Positions 1 through 5,432 of a stretch of 6,845 nucleotides of DNA are shown one piece after another. A program made the position numbers and the translations under genes. This DNA is from Nitrososphaerota archaeon (GTDB lineage Archaea > Thermoproteota > Nitrososphaeria > Nitrososphaerales > Gagatemarchaeaceae), in the NCBI GenBank assembly GCA_003135575.1, contig PLCG01000030.1, positions 13,352 to 20,196 on the forward strand, in the 5' to 3' direction. The notes under the pieces are model-generated. The model was not told where the DNA came from. It saw nothing but the letters and a program-made list of their open reading frames with translations, and ran no database searches. The stretch's first letter is position 1, and every line of letters begins with the position of its first letter.

Positions 1-45
1 CCCTTCATTTACCGTTCTTCAAACTTCAGGGTAGCGAAAGCATAG

Positions 46-1140
46 CTAACCATTGCTCAAGGAATCTTCGATGGCTTGGGCCTCCTTCTCAAGAAGAGAC
101 TGCTTGCGCTCCAATCCCCATTGATATCCACCCAGTTCGCCCCATTTCCGAACTACCCTGTGGCATGGAATGACCAGCGCGACTGGATTCGCCGCGCAGA
201 CATTGGCGACAGCTCTGATTGCTCTAGGTGAGCCAACTCTTCGCGCAATCTCCGAGTAGGATATGGTCGAGCCGAACGGGATTGATCGGAGCTCCCTCCA
301 TACCCTGTATTGGAAAGAAGTCGCCCGGATGTCCAAGGGCAGGCCGTTGAGCTCCTCAGCTCGGCTGCCCTCGAGGTAATGCAGGATTCTGCTAACCCAC
401 CTTGTAAGTCCGACATCGTCGCTTGCAATCTCTGCCTTTGGATATTCGTCCTTGAGCCGCACCCTCAGCTTCTCGTCAGAATCGCCCAAGCTCACGGTGC
501 AGATCCCCTTGTCTGTGCCTGCGACGAGCAGACGGCCGAGGCGACACTCGGCGATGTGATAGCTGATGCGCATTCCTGCCCCTCCCTCCTTGTAGTTGGA
601 AGGGTGCATTCCGAGCACGCCATCAGGGTTCGAGTAAAGCCAGCTGACGGAGTTGTGTCCGGCCCCGTAGGTAGACCTCCTGACCGACTCCCCCCTCTTG
701 AGCAAGAGTCTTGCGCGGTCAAGCTTCCCTTTCTCTGCGTACTGGCGAGGCGTTATCCCGACCGCTCTCTTGAACGTGCGTTGAAGGTGGAACGGGCTGA
801 TCCCGAGACGCTCGCTCAGGACCCTCAGGGTTACTTTGCCGTCAGGGTTTCTGTCCATGAATGCGCAGGCCTCCTCGATCCTCCTCTTCTGCTGAAGACG
901 CGCCTCCTCGTCGCTCGGGCTACAGCGAAGGCATGCCCTGAAGCCGGCTGCCTCAGCTTCATCAGGCCGGGAGAAGAATACTACATTCTCCTTCCGCGCG
1001 CGCTTTGACGGACATGAGGGAATGCAGAATACTCCTGTCGAGAGTACCCCGAAAACGAACTTGCCGTCATAACGGCGGTCCCTCTGCTGGACGGCGTGCC
1101 ATAGGTCGTCCCTAGAAACCTGAGCCGGCTCACTTTGCAT
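46..1140 (-). CDS. ada: Bifunctional Ada: DNA methyl-phosphotriester sensor/AraC-type activator and O6-methylguanine-DNA methyltransferase
   Basis: Repairs alkylated DNA by irreversible methyl transfer to its own cysteines and, in the known family, activates repair genes once methylated. All modules of the 364-aa protein are visible. The N-terminal zinc domain has C39, C43, C70 and C73 (GVFCIPSC and ACLRC); C39 matches the phosphotriester acceptor Cys38 of E. coli Ada. An AraC-type double helix-turn-helix spans about 86-185 (GISPFHLQRTFKRAVGITP, then LGMHPSNYKEGG). The C-terminal alkyltransferase (about 190-355) has the acceptor motif PCHRVV with C326, the preceding Asn-Pro hinge (N318) and the finger Arg in RAIRAV. 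Length and domain order match E. coli Ada (354 aa), so it looks intact. A small oddity is KWGELGGY after the active site, where relatives usually have a D-G or N-D-G turn. The ATG lies inside the end of the upstream 99-aa gene (11-nt overlap), implying coupled translation. Archaeal alkyltransferases are usually short single-domain proteins, so transfer from bacteria is a reasonable inference. Confidence 0.95.
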   Translation of the reverse strand: MQSEPAQVSRDDLWHAVQQRDRRYDGKFVFGVLSTGVFCIPSCPSKRARKENVVFFSRPDEAEAAGFRACLRCSPSDEEARLQQKRRIEEACAFMDRNPDGKVTLRVLSERLGISPFHLQRTFKRAVGITPRQYAEKGKLDRARLLLKRGESVRRSTYGAGHNSVSWLYSNPDGVLGMHPSNYKEGGAGMRISYHIAECRLGRLLVAGTDKGICTVSLGDSDEKLRVRLKDEYPKAEIASDDVGLTRWVSRILHYLEGSRAEELNGLPLDIRATSFQYRVWRELRSIPFGSTISYSEIARRVGSPRAIRAVANVCAANPVALVIPCHRVVRKWGELGGYQWGLERKQSLLEKEAQAIEDSLSNG

Positions 1141-1429
1141 TGTCCCACAGCTCTGGTTTTGCGCGAGGCGTCAGTGTCGATTTAATGCTTTGTCGAGAGG
1201 GACTTGCAGCAGTAGCGCGCTGCCTTATGCTGAATTCAATACCCCAGTCGCGCTGCACGACATCCAGGCTTAGGCGCCCCCTTCGAATCAGGCTCCTGAC
1301 GTCGTCTAGACAAGGCTTCAGGTCATCAACAGGAACCGAGCCTTGCTCTGCGACCAACGAGAGCACCACCTGCTCGGTCCTTGTGAGCTCTTCCGCGAGA
1401 ACGGGGTCGCGAATTGGTTCTTGGTTCAC
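1130..1429 (-). CDS. Small winged-helix-like protein of unknown function, coupled to ada
   Basis: I do not recognise a named family for this 99-aa protein. Its pattern suggests one small winged helix: a helix at about 13-28 (RTEQVVLSLVAEQG), a short helix 34-41, a basic possible recognition helix 42-53 (DDVRSLIRRGRL), then a strand-turn-strand wing at 54-69 (SLDVVQRDWGIEFSI). A polar tail of about 30 residues, rich in Ser, Thr and Arg, follows. The start is GTG; the same frame upstream meets a TAA stop at 1457-1459 with no other standard start, so this start is fairly secure. No clear Shine-Dalgarno is seen, and a TATA-like element lies about 28 nt upstream, which fits a nearly leaderless message. 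The stop overlaps the ada start by 11 nt, so the two are probably one transcription unit. An accessory regulatory or DNA-binding role next to Ada is inferred from position only. It is short, and the C-terminal tail is not domain-like, so the call rests mainly on coupling and hydrophobic pattern. Confidence 0.65.
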   Translation of the reverse strand: MNQEPIRDPVLAEELTRTEQVVLSLVAEQGSVPVDDLKPCLDDVRSLIRRGRLSLDVVQRDWGIEFSIRQRATAASPSRQSIKSTLTPRAKPELWDNAK

Positions 1430-1432
1430 GTC

Positions 1433-1445
1433 TTGCAGTTGGATT
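1433..1445 (-). promoter_or_regulatory. Candidate Ada box, proximal copy
   Basis: On the minus strand this reads AATCCAACTGCAA followed by GA, a second AAT-N6-GCAAGA in the same orientation, 44 bp from the distal copy (start to start). It lies between the TATA-like element and the GTG start, where a bound protein would more likely hinder than help initiation. The spacer bases differ from the E. coli operator, so it is weaker than the distal copy. Confidence 0.3.
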
Positions 1446-1454
1446 GTCTCGCGT

Positions 1455-1460
1455 TCTTAT
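1455..1460 (-). promoter_or_regulatory. Weak TATA-like element for the small winged-helix/ada unit
   Basis: The minus strand reads ATAAGA within ACATAAGAAC, centred about 28 nt before the GTG at 1429. That spacing fits an archaeal TATA box with a leaderless or nearly leaderless message. The match is poor and there is no clear purine-rich BRE, so the call depends on spacing and on the flanking Ada-box-like repeats. Confidence 0.3.
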
Positions 1461-1476
1461 GTCTCGGCTCGGAATC

Positions 1477-1489
1477 TTGCTCTCAAATT
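1477..1489 (-). promoter_or_regulatory. Candidate Ada box, distal copy
   Basis: On the minus strand this reads AATTTGAGAGCAA and continues as GATT. It has the A-box (AAT), six-base spacer and B-box (GCAA) described for E. coli Ada operators. Against the E. coli ada operator as I remember it (AATTAAAGCGCAAGATT), 14 of 17 positions agree. It ends about 48 nt before the GTG start and about 17 nt upstream of a TATA-like element, a position suited to an activator. Binding by the Ada encoded here is inferred. Confidence 0.45.
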
Positions 1490-1505
1490 CCCCACTTCCA
1501 GCCGA

Positions 1506-2447
1506 TCACTTGACGATGACGGTCCCCATCATCCAGCTATGGTAGCCACAGTGGTATGTGTAGGTGCCCGGCACCGTGAATGTGAACGTGAAGCTCGCGC
1601 CTGCGTTCAGGTTGCCAGAGTCGAACGCTTGCGCACCAGTCGGGATGTTCACTGACGTCACGGTGTGCGAAGCCGAGTCGTTGTTGGTCCAAGTCACGGA
1701 TGCGTTGACTCCTCTCACAAGCGTGACCGTGGCGGGCGAGTATCCTGGTGAGGCTTGGTTCCCTGATGCTCCGCTCAAGATCGAGACTTTGACGGCTCCG
1801 GCCGTTCCAGTCGTGCTCGTCGAGGTGCTGGTCGTCGTAGACGTGGTGGATGTCACGGCGGCAAGGCTGCAGCAGACGAACCAGACGTTTCCGACTCCCT
1901 GGCCGTTCGTATCGCCTGGGGCCTTGTCCTTCGAGTAGTGGTAGAGCGGCCAGCCGTAGTAGGACAGCTGCTTGATTCCGTCTGCTCGGGGGACCAGCTT
2001 GAAGTCGTTGCTGTCAAAGCCGGGAGGCAGCGTCAGGTTGCTCGCGTAGAAGGCCGGCCAGGAGGTTATGCAGGTGCCGGTGCAGGTGCTCTTCCCTGCG
2101 GTCTGGTTGTCGCTCTCGCGCAAGTACAGGGTCCAGTCCGTGGCGTTGGTCATGTAGAATCCGACACCCAGTTTGTAGTCGAGTTTCACCGTGAGCGGCG
2201 CAGTGCTGCTTACGCTTGAAACGGTGCTCGTGGTCGTCTGAGTGACCACGTTGGTGACGATGCTGAATTGCGTCGAGACCGCGCCCGGTTGTGTCGAGGT
2301 AATCGTCGAGACGCCACCGGGAAGAGTAGACGTGACCACCGAAGTCGTGACGACCGTCGTGGGGTTCGTGGCGAAGTAGCCAGCAGTCCCTGCAAAGATT
2401 ATTGAGAGCGTAGCGAACGCTACCGCCACCGAACGAAAGTTTACCAT
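1506..2447 (-). CDS. Secreted or membrane-anchored Lipoprotein_15-type repeat fused to a type 1 copper (cupredoxin) domain
   Basis: A 313-aa exported protein probably involved in extracytoplasmic electron transfer or copper handling. Residues 5-25 are hydrophobic after MVNFR and act as a signal peptide or membrane anchor. A Thr/Ser/Val-rich linker (about 28-83) follows. Residues about 85-193 resemble the secreted repeat family PF03640 (Lipoprotein_15): DWTLYLRESD, CTGTCITSWPAF and YYGWPLYHYSKD, with C122 and C126. This domain ends in FVCC (C192, C193). A second Thr/Ser linker spans 198-215. Residues about 217-313 form a plastocyanin/amicyanin-like domain whose copper ligands can be read as H261 (SASHTV), C300, H303 and M306 in YHCGYHSWMMG; the Cys-x2-His-x2-Met spacing is that of amicyanin. 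M307 is a less likely ligand. All four ligands are present, so copper binding is likely; the electron partner is unknown. It starts at ATG about 30 nt after its own TATA-like box, giving a very short leader. Confidence 0.88.
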   Translation of the reverse strand: MVNFRSVAVAFATLSIIFAGTAGYFATNPTTVVTTSVVTSTLPGGVSTITSTQPGAVSTQFSIVTNVVTQTTTSTVSSVSSTAPLTVKLDYKLGVGFYMTNATDWTLYLRESDNQTAGKSTCTGTCITSWPAFYASNLTLPPGFDSNDFKLVPRADGIKQLSYYGWPLYHYSKDKAPGDTNGQGVGNVWFVCCSLAAVTSTTSTTTSTSTSTTGTAGAVKVSILSGASGNQASPGYSPATVTLVRGVNASVTWTNNDSASHTVTSVNIPTGAQAFDSGNLNAGASFTFTFTVPGTYTYHCGYHSWMMGTVIVK

Positions 2448-2459
2448 ATCGAAGCGTTT

Positions 2460-2477
2460 TCACTGGGCGACCAGTGA
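2460..2477. promoter_or_regulatory. Inverted repeat, candidate operator of the copper protein gene
   Basis: TCACTGG-GCGA-CCAGTGA is a perfect 7-bp inverted repeat with a 4-nt spacer. It starts directly after the TATA-like box and ends 12 nt before the ATG at 2447, covering the stretch between TATA box and predicted transcription start. Repressors commonly bind there in archaea. A role as an RNA hairpin is less likely, because most of it should lie upstream of the transcript start. Confidence 0.45.
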
Positions 2478-2484
2478 TATACTT
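2478..2484 (-). promoter_or_regulatory. TATA-like box of the copper protein gene
   Basis: The minus strand reads AAGTATAT, centred about 33 nt before the ATG at 2447. The predicted transcript start is near 2455, giving a leader of under 10 nt. No Shine-Dalgarno precedes the ATG, which agrees with a nearly leaderless message. Confidence 0.5.
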
Positions 2485-2497
2485 GGTAGAAGACAAA

Positions 2498-2518
2498 ACA
2501 TGTGTTCTGGCTACATGT
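2498..2518. repeat. Pair of ACATGT palindromes upstream of the copper gene promoter
   Basis: Two identical 6-bp palindromes, at 2498-2503 and 2513-2518, are separated by 9 bp (15 bp centre to centre). They lie 14 to 34 bp upstream of the TATA-like box, and the outer one touches the stop codon of the preceding gene. They could be an activator site; they are short enough to be chance. Confidence 0.25.
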
Positions 2519-3756
2519 CAGGCGGCCTTGTCCAGCCTCAGGCCTGTGCCGTCGTAGAGGAGCCGATCCGAGAAGAGCGCCCTGACCATCTGCTCGGTCC
2601 TTTCATCGTGGTAGCCCAACTTCATTATGAACAAAGACCGCCTGCCGCTTGCCTGAAGGGATTGCATCGCTAGTTTCAGGAATTTCTGCGACCTCTCGTT
2701 CCCCAACGATACGAGCAACTCTGAGACGCTGTCGAATATGATGAGCTCTCTTTCCTCCGCCTCTTCATTCTTGGGGGCCCTCTCAATTAGCGCGAGCAAG
2801 GCCCGTTCATCGTGCGAAGGGACGACAGACTCGCCCGCCCGCCCGGGGGGAGACTTCGAACCTTGCGTAGTCATGACGTAAACGTGCACCTTCTCGTTCC
2901 GGGGGAGCAAAGGATAGACGGGGCTACCCCTCCAGGTGAAGACCGAAATCCGAGACCTCCTCGACTCGTCCTGGACCAGTTCTCGGAGGGCGAACTCGAA
3001 GCTCTGGGACGGGTCCGCCTCCATCAGGACGCTTCCGTTGGACAATAGCGCGTCGTGAAATGTGAGGAGGTCCGCGAAGCGTTTGAGTTCCCGCACGTGG
3101 ACGAGCTCCATCGAATAGCTTCCAGCGAGCTTCTTAGCCACCTCCGACGCGCTCTTGGTGTAGATGATGGCGACGGAGATGTCGGAGTCGACCTGCTTTA
3201 CGAAGACCCTGATGACCTCGCTCTCGCTGGCGTGCGTGAGGATGTCGAAGCCGTAGGATGTCTTGTTGAGCCCCTCCGCCACCAGGCTGAAGCGATACTT
3301 CGCCCCCGACCTACCGGGGACCGGGTCGTCGCGGAGCCGGAAGTTCGCAGACCCAAGGGTCGACCGCATCGACTTCAGAGCTGCGACGGCTGCCTTCTTG
3401 TCGGTCGGGGCGAGAACCGGTTCTCGCAGCTCGTCGAGGCCCTGTGCTAAGATGGCCTCGGTCTCGAGAGGACCCACCTCCTCCTTCAATTTGACGTAGA
3501 TACTCAGGACGGCCGATCCCTTCGCAGTCAGCCTGTAGGTCGTCCTGCTCACGCTAGTCTCGCGAGTGAGAAACTCGTTCCGGAGGAGCACCTCGATCAG
3601 CGTCATCAGCATCGGCCAGGTGAGATTGGCCTTGTGCATGATTTGTGTAGGCCTTGGCGACCCTTCGTGTATGACCCGAAGTATGTCGCAGATTATCTCC
3701 ATCCGCGACCGTCTCGGAGTCTTTCCTTGCGGCAGCGTGACGCCGTTTTCGACCAC
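2518..3756 (-). CDS. Winged-helix regulator with a degenerate nuclease-fold middle and a KaiC/RecA-like C-terminal domain lacking a P-loop
   Basis: A 412-aa cytoplasmic protein, probably an archaeal transcription regulator or signalling adaptor; its target is unknown. Residues about 17-95 form a winged helix (MEIICDILRVIHEG, IEVLLRNEFL, YRLTAKGSAVLSIY). Residues about 122-225 follow the strand order of Mrr-like restriction-endonuclease folds (KYRFSLVAEG, VFVKQVDSD, VAIIYTKSASEVAKKLAG), but the usual metal-binding Asp after the Phe is S157, so catalysis is unlikely. Residues about 238-405 resemble KaiC/RecA-like domains of archaeal regulators: GSVLMEADPSQSFEFALREL sits where a P-loop would be but lacks GKT, and ELIIFDSVSELLVSLG matches a Walker-B-like strand. 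ATP hydrolysis is therefore doubtful. The GTG start at 3756 has a G-run directly against it, too close for a normal Shine-Dalgarno; ATG at 3702 (residue 19), right at the domain edge, is a real alternative. It shares the upstream region with a divergent methyltransferase. Assignment of the two C-terminal folds is by pattern only. Confidence 0.85.
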   Translation of the reverse strand: MVENGVTLPQGKTPRRSRMEIICDILRVIHEGSPRPTQIMHKANLTWPMLMTLIEVLLRNEFLTRETSVSRTTYRLTAKGSAVLSIYVKLKEEVGPLETEAILAQGLDELREPVLAPTDKKAAVAALKSMRSTLGSANFRLRDDPVPGRSGAKYRFSLVAEGLNKTSYGFDILTHASESEVIRVFVKQVDSDISVAIIYTKSASEVAKKLAGSYSMELVHVRELKRFADLLTFHDALLSNGSVLMEADPSQSFEFALRELVQDESRRSRISVFTWRGSPVYPLLPRNEKVHVYVMTTQGSKSPPGRAGESVVPSHDERALLALIERAPKNEEAEERELIIFDSVSELLVSLGNERSQKFLKLAMQSLQASGRRSLFIMKLGYHDERTEQMVRALFSDRLLYDGTGLRLDKAA

Positions 3757-3822
3757 CCCCTTAATATCACTAGCGAGATTCGCAGGGATGCGGAACGGGC
3801 GAAAGCGCCAAGGGTTCTCCCG

Positions 3823-3832
3823 CTTAAATAAG
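3823..3832. promoter_or_regulatory. Near-palindromic TATA-like box in the divergent promoter region
   Basis: CTTAAATAAG reads almost the same on both strands. On the plus strand it predicts a transcript start near 3852-3854, about 17 nt before the methyltransferase TTG. On the minus strand it would give a leader of about 45 nt to the GTG at 3756. It may serve one or both genes; no convincing BRE is seen on either side. Confidence 0.45.
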
Positions 3833-3858
3833 GTCAGCAGCGAAAAATCCGCAGCCTA

Positions 3859-3863
3859 GGGAG
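3859..3863 (+). promoter_or_regulatory. Shine-Dalgarno GGGAG supporting the TTG start
   Basis: GGGAG ends 6 nt before the TTG at 3870, which is a normal spacing. The same motif is only 1 nt from the ATG at 3865, too close to serve it. This favours the TTG if the downstream frame is intact as written. Confidence 0.4.
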
Positions 3864-3869
3864 AATGTC

Positions 3870-4727
3870 TTGGACTGCGCGGGAGCATGCCGAATAAGCT
3901 GCGGCTTGACAGACGAGGTCGCCCAACTCTTCGAGTCCAGAGTCGTCCCACTGTGGCAAGGAGTCTACGACTCTCTGGTCGCGAGGGCCGAAATAAGACC
4001 CAAGTCTCGAGTGCTAGATTTGGGGACAGGTACGGGAGAAGTAGCCCTCAGGGCGGCCAAGATAACCGGTCCGAAGGGGTCTGTCGTGGGGTCCGACATG
4101 TCCAAGGAAATGATTCGAATATCAGAGGACAAGGCACGCCGTCTCGGACTAACGAACGTCAGTTTCAGGCAAATGAACATGGAGGCTCTGGACCTGCCCG
4201 ACGACTCGTTCGACAGAGTCGTTGGAAACTACTCAGTTTGCTGCTGCTTTGACTACAGAGCGACCCTTTCTGAGACGTTGAGAGTTCTGAAACACAAGGG
4301 AAGGCTCACTTACAATCACAACGGGCCTGGCGAGTCTCTCGAGTTTCAGCTCATGCTGAGGCTACTCGAGAAATATAGGAGCAAGAGACCTTCCGGCAAG
4401 CTCAGGGCAATTCGTGAGGCGAACGCACTTCAGGACAGAGCTTGGAGCCAGTATCGCGACCCATTCGCTACCTTGAACCTAATGCGCACAGTCGGCTACG
4501 AGTTCCCGGAAGCTACCGTCACTCAAAGGAGCGTCAAATACCGAAGTGCCCAAGATTATGTCAATCGCCTGCTTAAGCTCAGCTGGAAGTCGGAGGCGGA
4601 GGAGATGTCAGAAAGGACTCTTGGCGAACTTGTCAGAGAGGCTCTCAGCCTCCTTGCTCCGTTTTCGACGAACGAGTCGGAGCTTGTCATCAGAGATGAG
4701 ATGATCTTCTTCACGGGATGCAAATGA
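3870..4727 (+). CDS. Class I SAM-dependent methyltransferase (UbiE/Methyltransf_11-like), substrate unknown
   Basis: A 285-aa cytoplasmic methyltransferase with a Rossmann-type SAM-binding core. Motif I is VLDLGTGTGEVAL (48-60), motif II is VVGSDMS with acidic D76, the mid-domain DLPDDSFDRVVGNYS (108-122) is motif IV, and LRVLKHKGRLTYNH (137-150) is the post-motif strand. The C-terminal 130 residues are helical and give no substrate clue. A C124-C125-C126 run follows motif IV; arsenite methyltransferases also use cysteines, but the wider pattern does not support that call. The TTG start gives an unusual Cys-rich beginning (MDCAGACRISCG), and the domain proper starts only near residue 14. A second TTG at 3906 is possible. 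An ATG at 3865 opens a different frame and encodes MSWTAREHAE before a stop, which would join this frame after a one-base shift (see findings). The gene ends 2 nt from the convergent HEAT-repeat gene. Confidence 0.88.
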   Translation: MDCAGACRISCGLTDEVAQLFESRVVPLWQGVYDSLVARAEIRPKSRVLDLGTGTGEVALRAAKITGPKGSVVGSDMSKEMIRISEDKARRLGLTNVSFRQMNMEALDLPDDSFDRVVGNYSVCCCFDYRATLSETLRVLKHKGRLTYNHNGPGESLEFQLMLRLLEKYRSKRPSGKLRAIREANALQDRAWSQYRDPFATLNLMRTVGYEFPEATVTQRSVKYRSAQDYVNRLLKLSWKSEAEEMSERTLGELVREALSLLAPFSTNESELVIRDEMIFFTGCK

Positions 4728-4729
4728 AA

Positions 4730-5356
4730 TCACGGTGAGGGCAGCGACAACTTGGCTATGACTTTCTCGACCCGCATTCTTTTCGATTCTTTTTGAATAT
4801 CACCGAGGCGTGACCTGAGCGTTCTCAGGAAGAGGTCTCTGTTCTTCTCAGTTATGACATTGATCGCGTTCTCGGCATACATCGGAAGCTGATTGCTCGG
4901 CGAGTGTCTAAGCTGGTTCACGAGCAGCGGCATCACTTGATCAGCGTACTCCTTCCTTGAGGTGAGTTTTGTCAGAATGCTGACGGCATGATCCCTGCTG
5001 ATTACCGAACCTCTGTTGGCGGCTTCAATGATTCTTGGCAGCATTCGACGCGTTTTCGCAGGCGCCTCCAAGGCGACGGAGTCGAGTGCTGTCATCGCTC
5101 CCCACGCCAGTCGATTATTCTTGTTGTCGAGGAGGGAACTGAACTCTTCTGCAAACTGGGCGATCAACTTGGGCTTTCTCTCCCCTATCTCGTAAAGGAC
5201 TTTGATGCAGTCGCTCTGAATCTGCCGGTCCTTGTTGGCTAGATTCCCGACCAAGTCGGCGATTGCCTTCTTGTCGTTCTTCAGGACGATGCTTTCAGCG
5301 AGTTTCACATTGGGTGCCTCGTCCCGTCTTTTGAGCGAACTTGCGAGCTTGTCCAT
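4730..5356 (-). CDS. HEAT-repeat (armadillo-like) scaffold protein
   Basis: A 208-aa all-helical, highly charged soluble protein with no catalytic motif, signal peptide or membrane segment. Successive helix pairs of about 35 residues run through it. The clearest are the second (IQSDCIKVLYEIGERKPKLI), the third (NRLAWGAMTALDSVALEAP, then MLPRIIEAA) and the fourth (SRDHAVSILTKLTSR, then MPLLVNQLRH). HEAT solenoids usually bind proteins or nucleic acids; the partner here is unknown. I recall similar proteins in archaeal genomes without an assigned role. The chosen ATG at 5356 has a good Shine-Dalgarno (AAGGTGA, 5 nt away); a GTG at 5365 gives three more residues but lies inside that Shine-Dalgarno, so it is less likely. 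The gene is convergent with the methyltransferase and divergent from the PhzF gene, and appears to be transcribed alone. Confidence 0.85.
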   Translation of the reverse strand: MDKLASSLKRRDEAPNVKLAESIVLKNDKKAIADLVGNLANKDRQIQSDCIKVLYEIGERKPKLIAQFAEEFSSLLDNKNNRLAWGAMTALDSVALEAPAKTRRMLPRIIEAANRGSVISRDHAVSILTKLTSRKEYADQVMPLLVNQLRHSPSNQLPMYAENAINVITEKNRDLFLRTLRSRLGDIQKESKRMRVEKVIAKLSLPSP

Positions 5357-5361
5357 GACAG

Positions 5362-5368
5362 TCACCTT
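5362..5368 (-). promoter_or_regulatory. Shine-Dalgarno fixing the HEAT-repeat gene start
   Basis: The minus strand reads AAGGTGA, five bases before the ATG at 5356, and matches the archaeal consensus GGAGGTGA. It makes the ATG the likely start and the overlapping GTG unlikely. Confidence 0.6.
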
Positions 5369-5402
5369 CGGTTCGTCACTCTATCCCTCCCGACGCGTTC
5401 TC

Positions 5403-5410
5403 GTTATTAG
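5403..5410 (-). promoter_or_regulatory. TATA-like box for the HEAT-repeat gene
   Basis: The minus strand reads CTAATAAC, centred 50 nt before the ATG. The predicted transcript start near 5380 leaves a leader of about 24 nt that contains the Shine-Dalgarno, so the parts fit together. Confidence 0.4.
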
Positions 5411-5432
5411 GCTAGTGGGCCCGAAGGGAAGG

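Noticed and set aside
1..45. An open plus-strand frame ending in TAG at 43-45, next to the ada stop at 46, which could be the tail of a convergent gene; also a minus-strand ATG at 6-8.
   Set aside because: Only 14 codons are visible and they show no recognisable motif. Nothing supports either as a gene from this window alone.
310..1008. A 232-codon open frame on the plus strand inside ada.
   Set aside because: It is antisense to clearly conserved Ada domains and has no family-like pattern, so it is a by-product of high GC.
1466..1503. Imperfect hairpin GGCT-C-GGAA / TTCCAGCC after the copper gene, a possible terminator.
   Set aside because: The stem has a bulge, the loop is 21 nt and no T-run follows. 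It also overlaps the better-supported Ada-box candidate.
1140..1655. A 171-codon open frame on the plus strand.
   Set aside because: It runs antisense across the small winged-helix gene and the end of the cupredoxin domain, both with better coding signs. Its translation is low-complexity and Ser/Arg-rich.
2014..2496. A 160-codon minus-strand frame overlapping the copper protein gene.
   Set aside because: Its translation is His/Arg-rich and repetitive, typical of reading a Thr-rich linker in the wrong frame.
3790..3823. Branched hairpin (outer GCGGAAC with GTTC-bulge-CGC, inner GGCG-AAAG-CGCC) in the divergent promoter region.
   Set aside because: The stems are short, with a 3-nt bulge, and most of it should lie outside either predicted transcript. 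This is not enough to call a riboswitch or terminator.
3870..4727. Naming the methyltransferase as an arsenite methyltransferase because of its cysteines.
   Set aside because: The cysteine positions and surrounding motifs do not match the ArsM pattern I know, and no arsenic-related gene is nearby.
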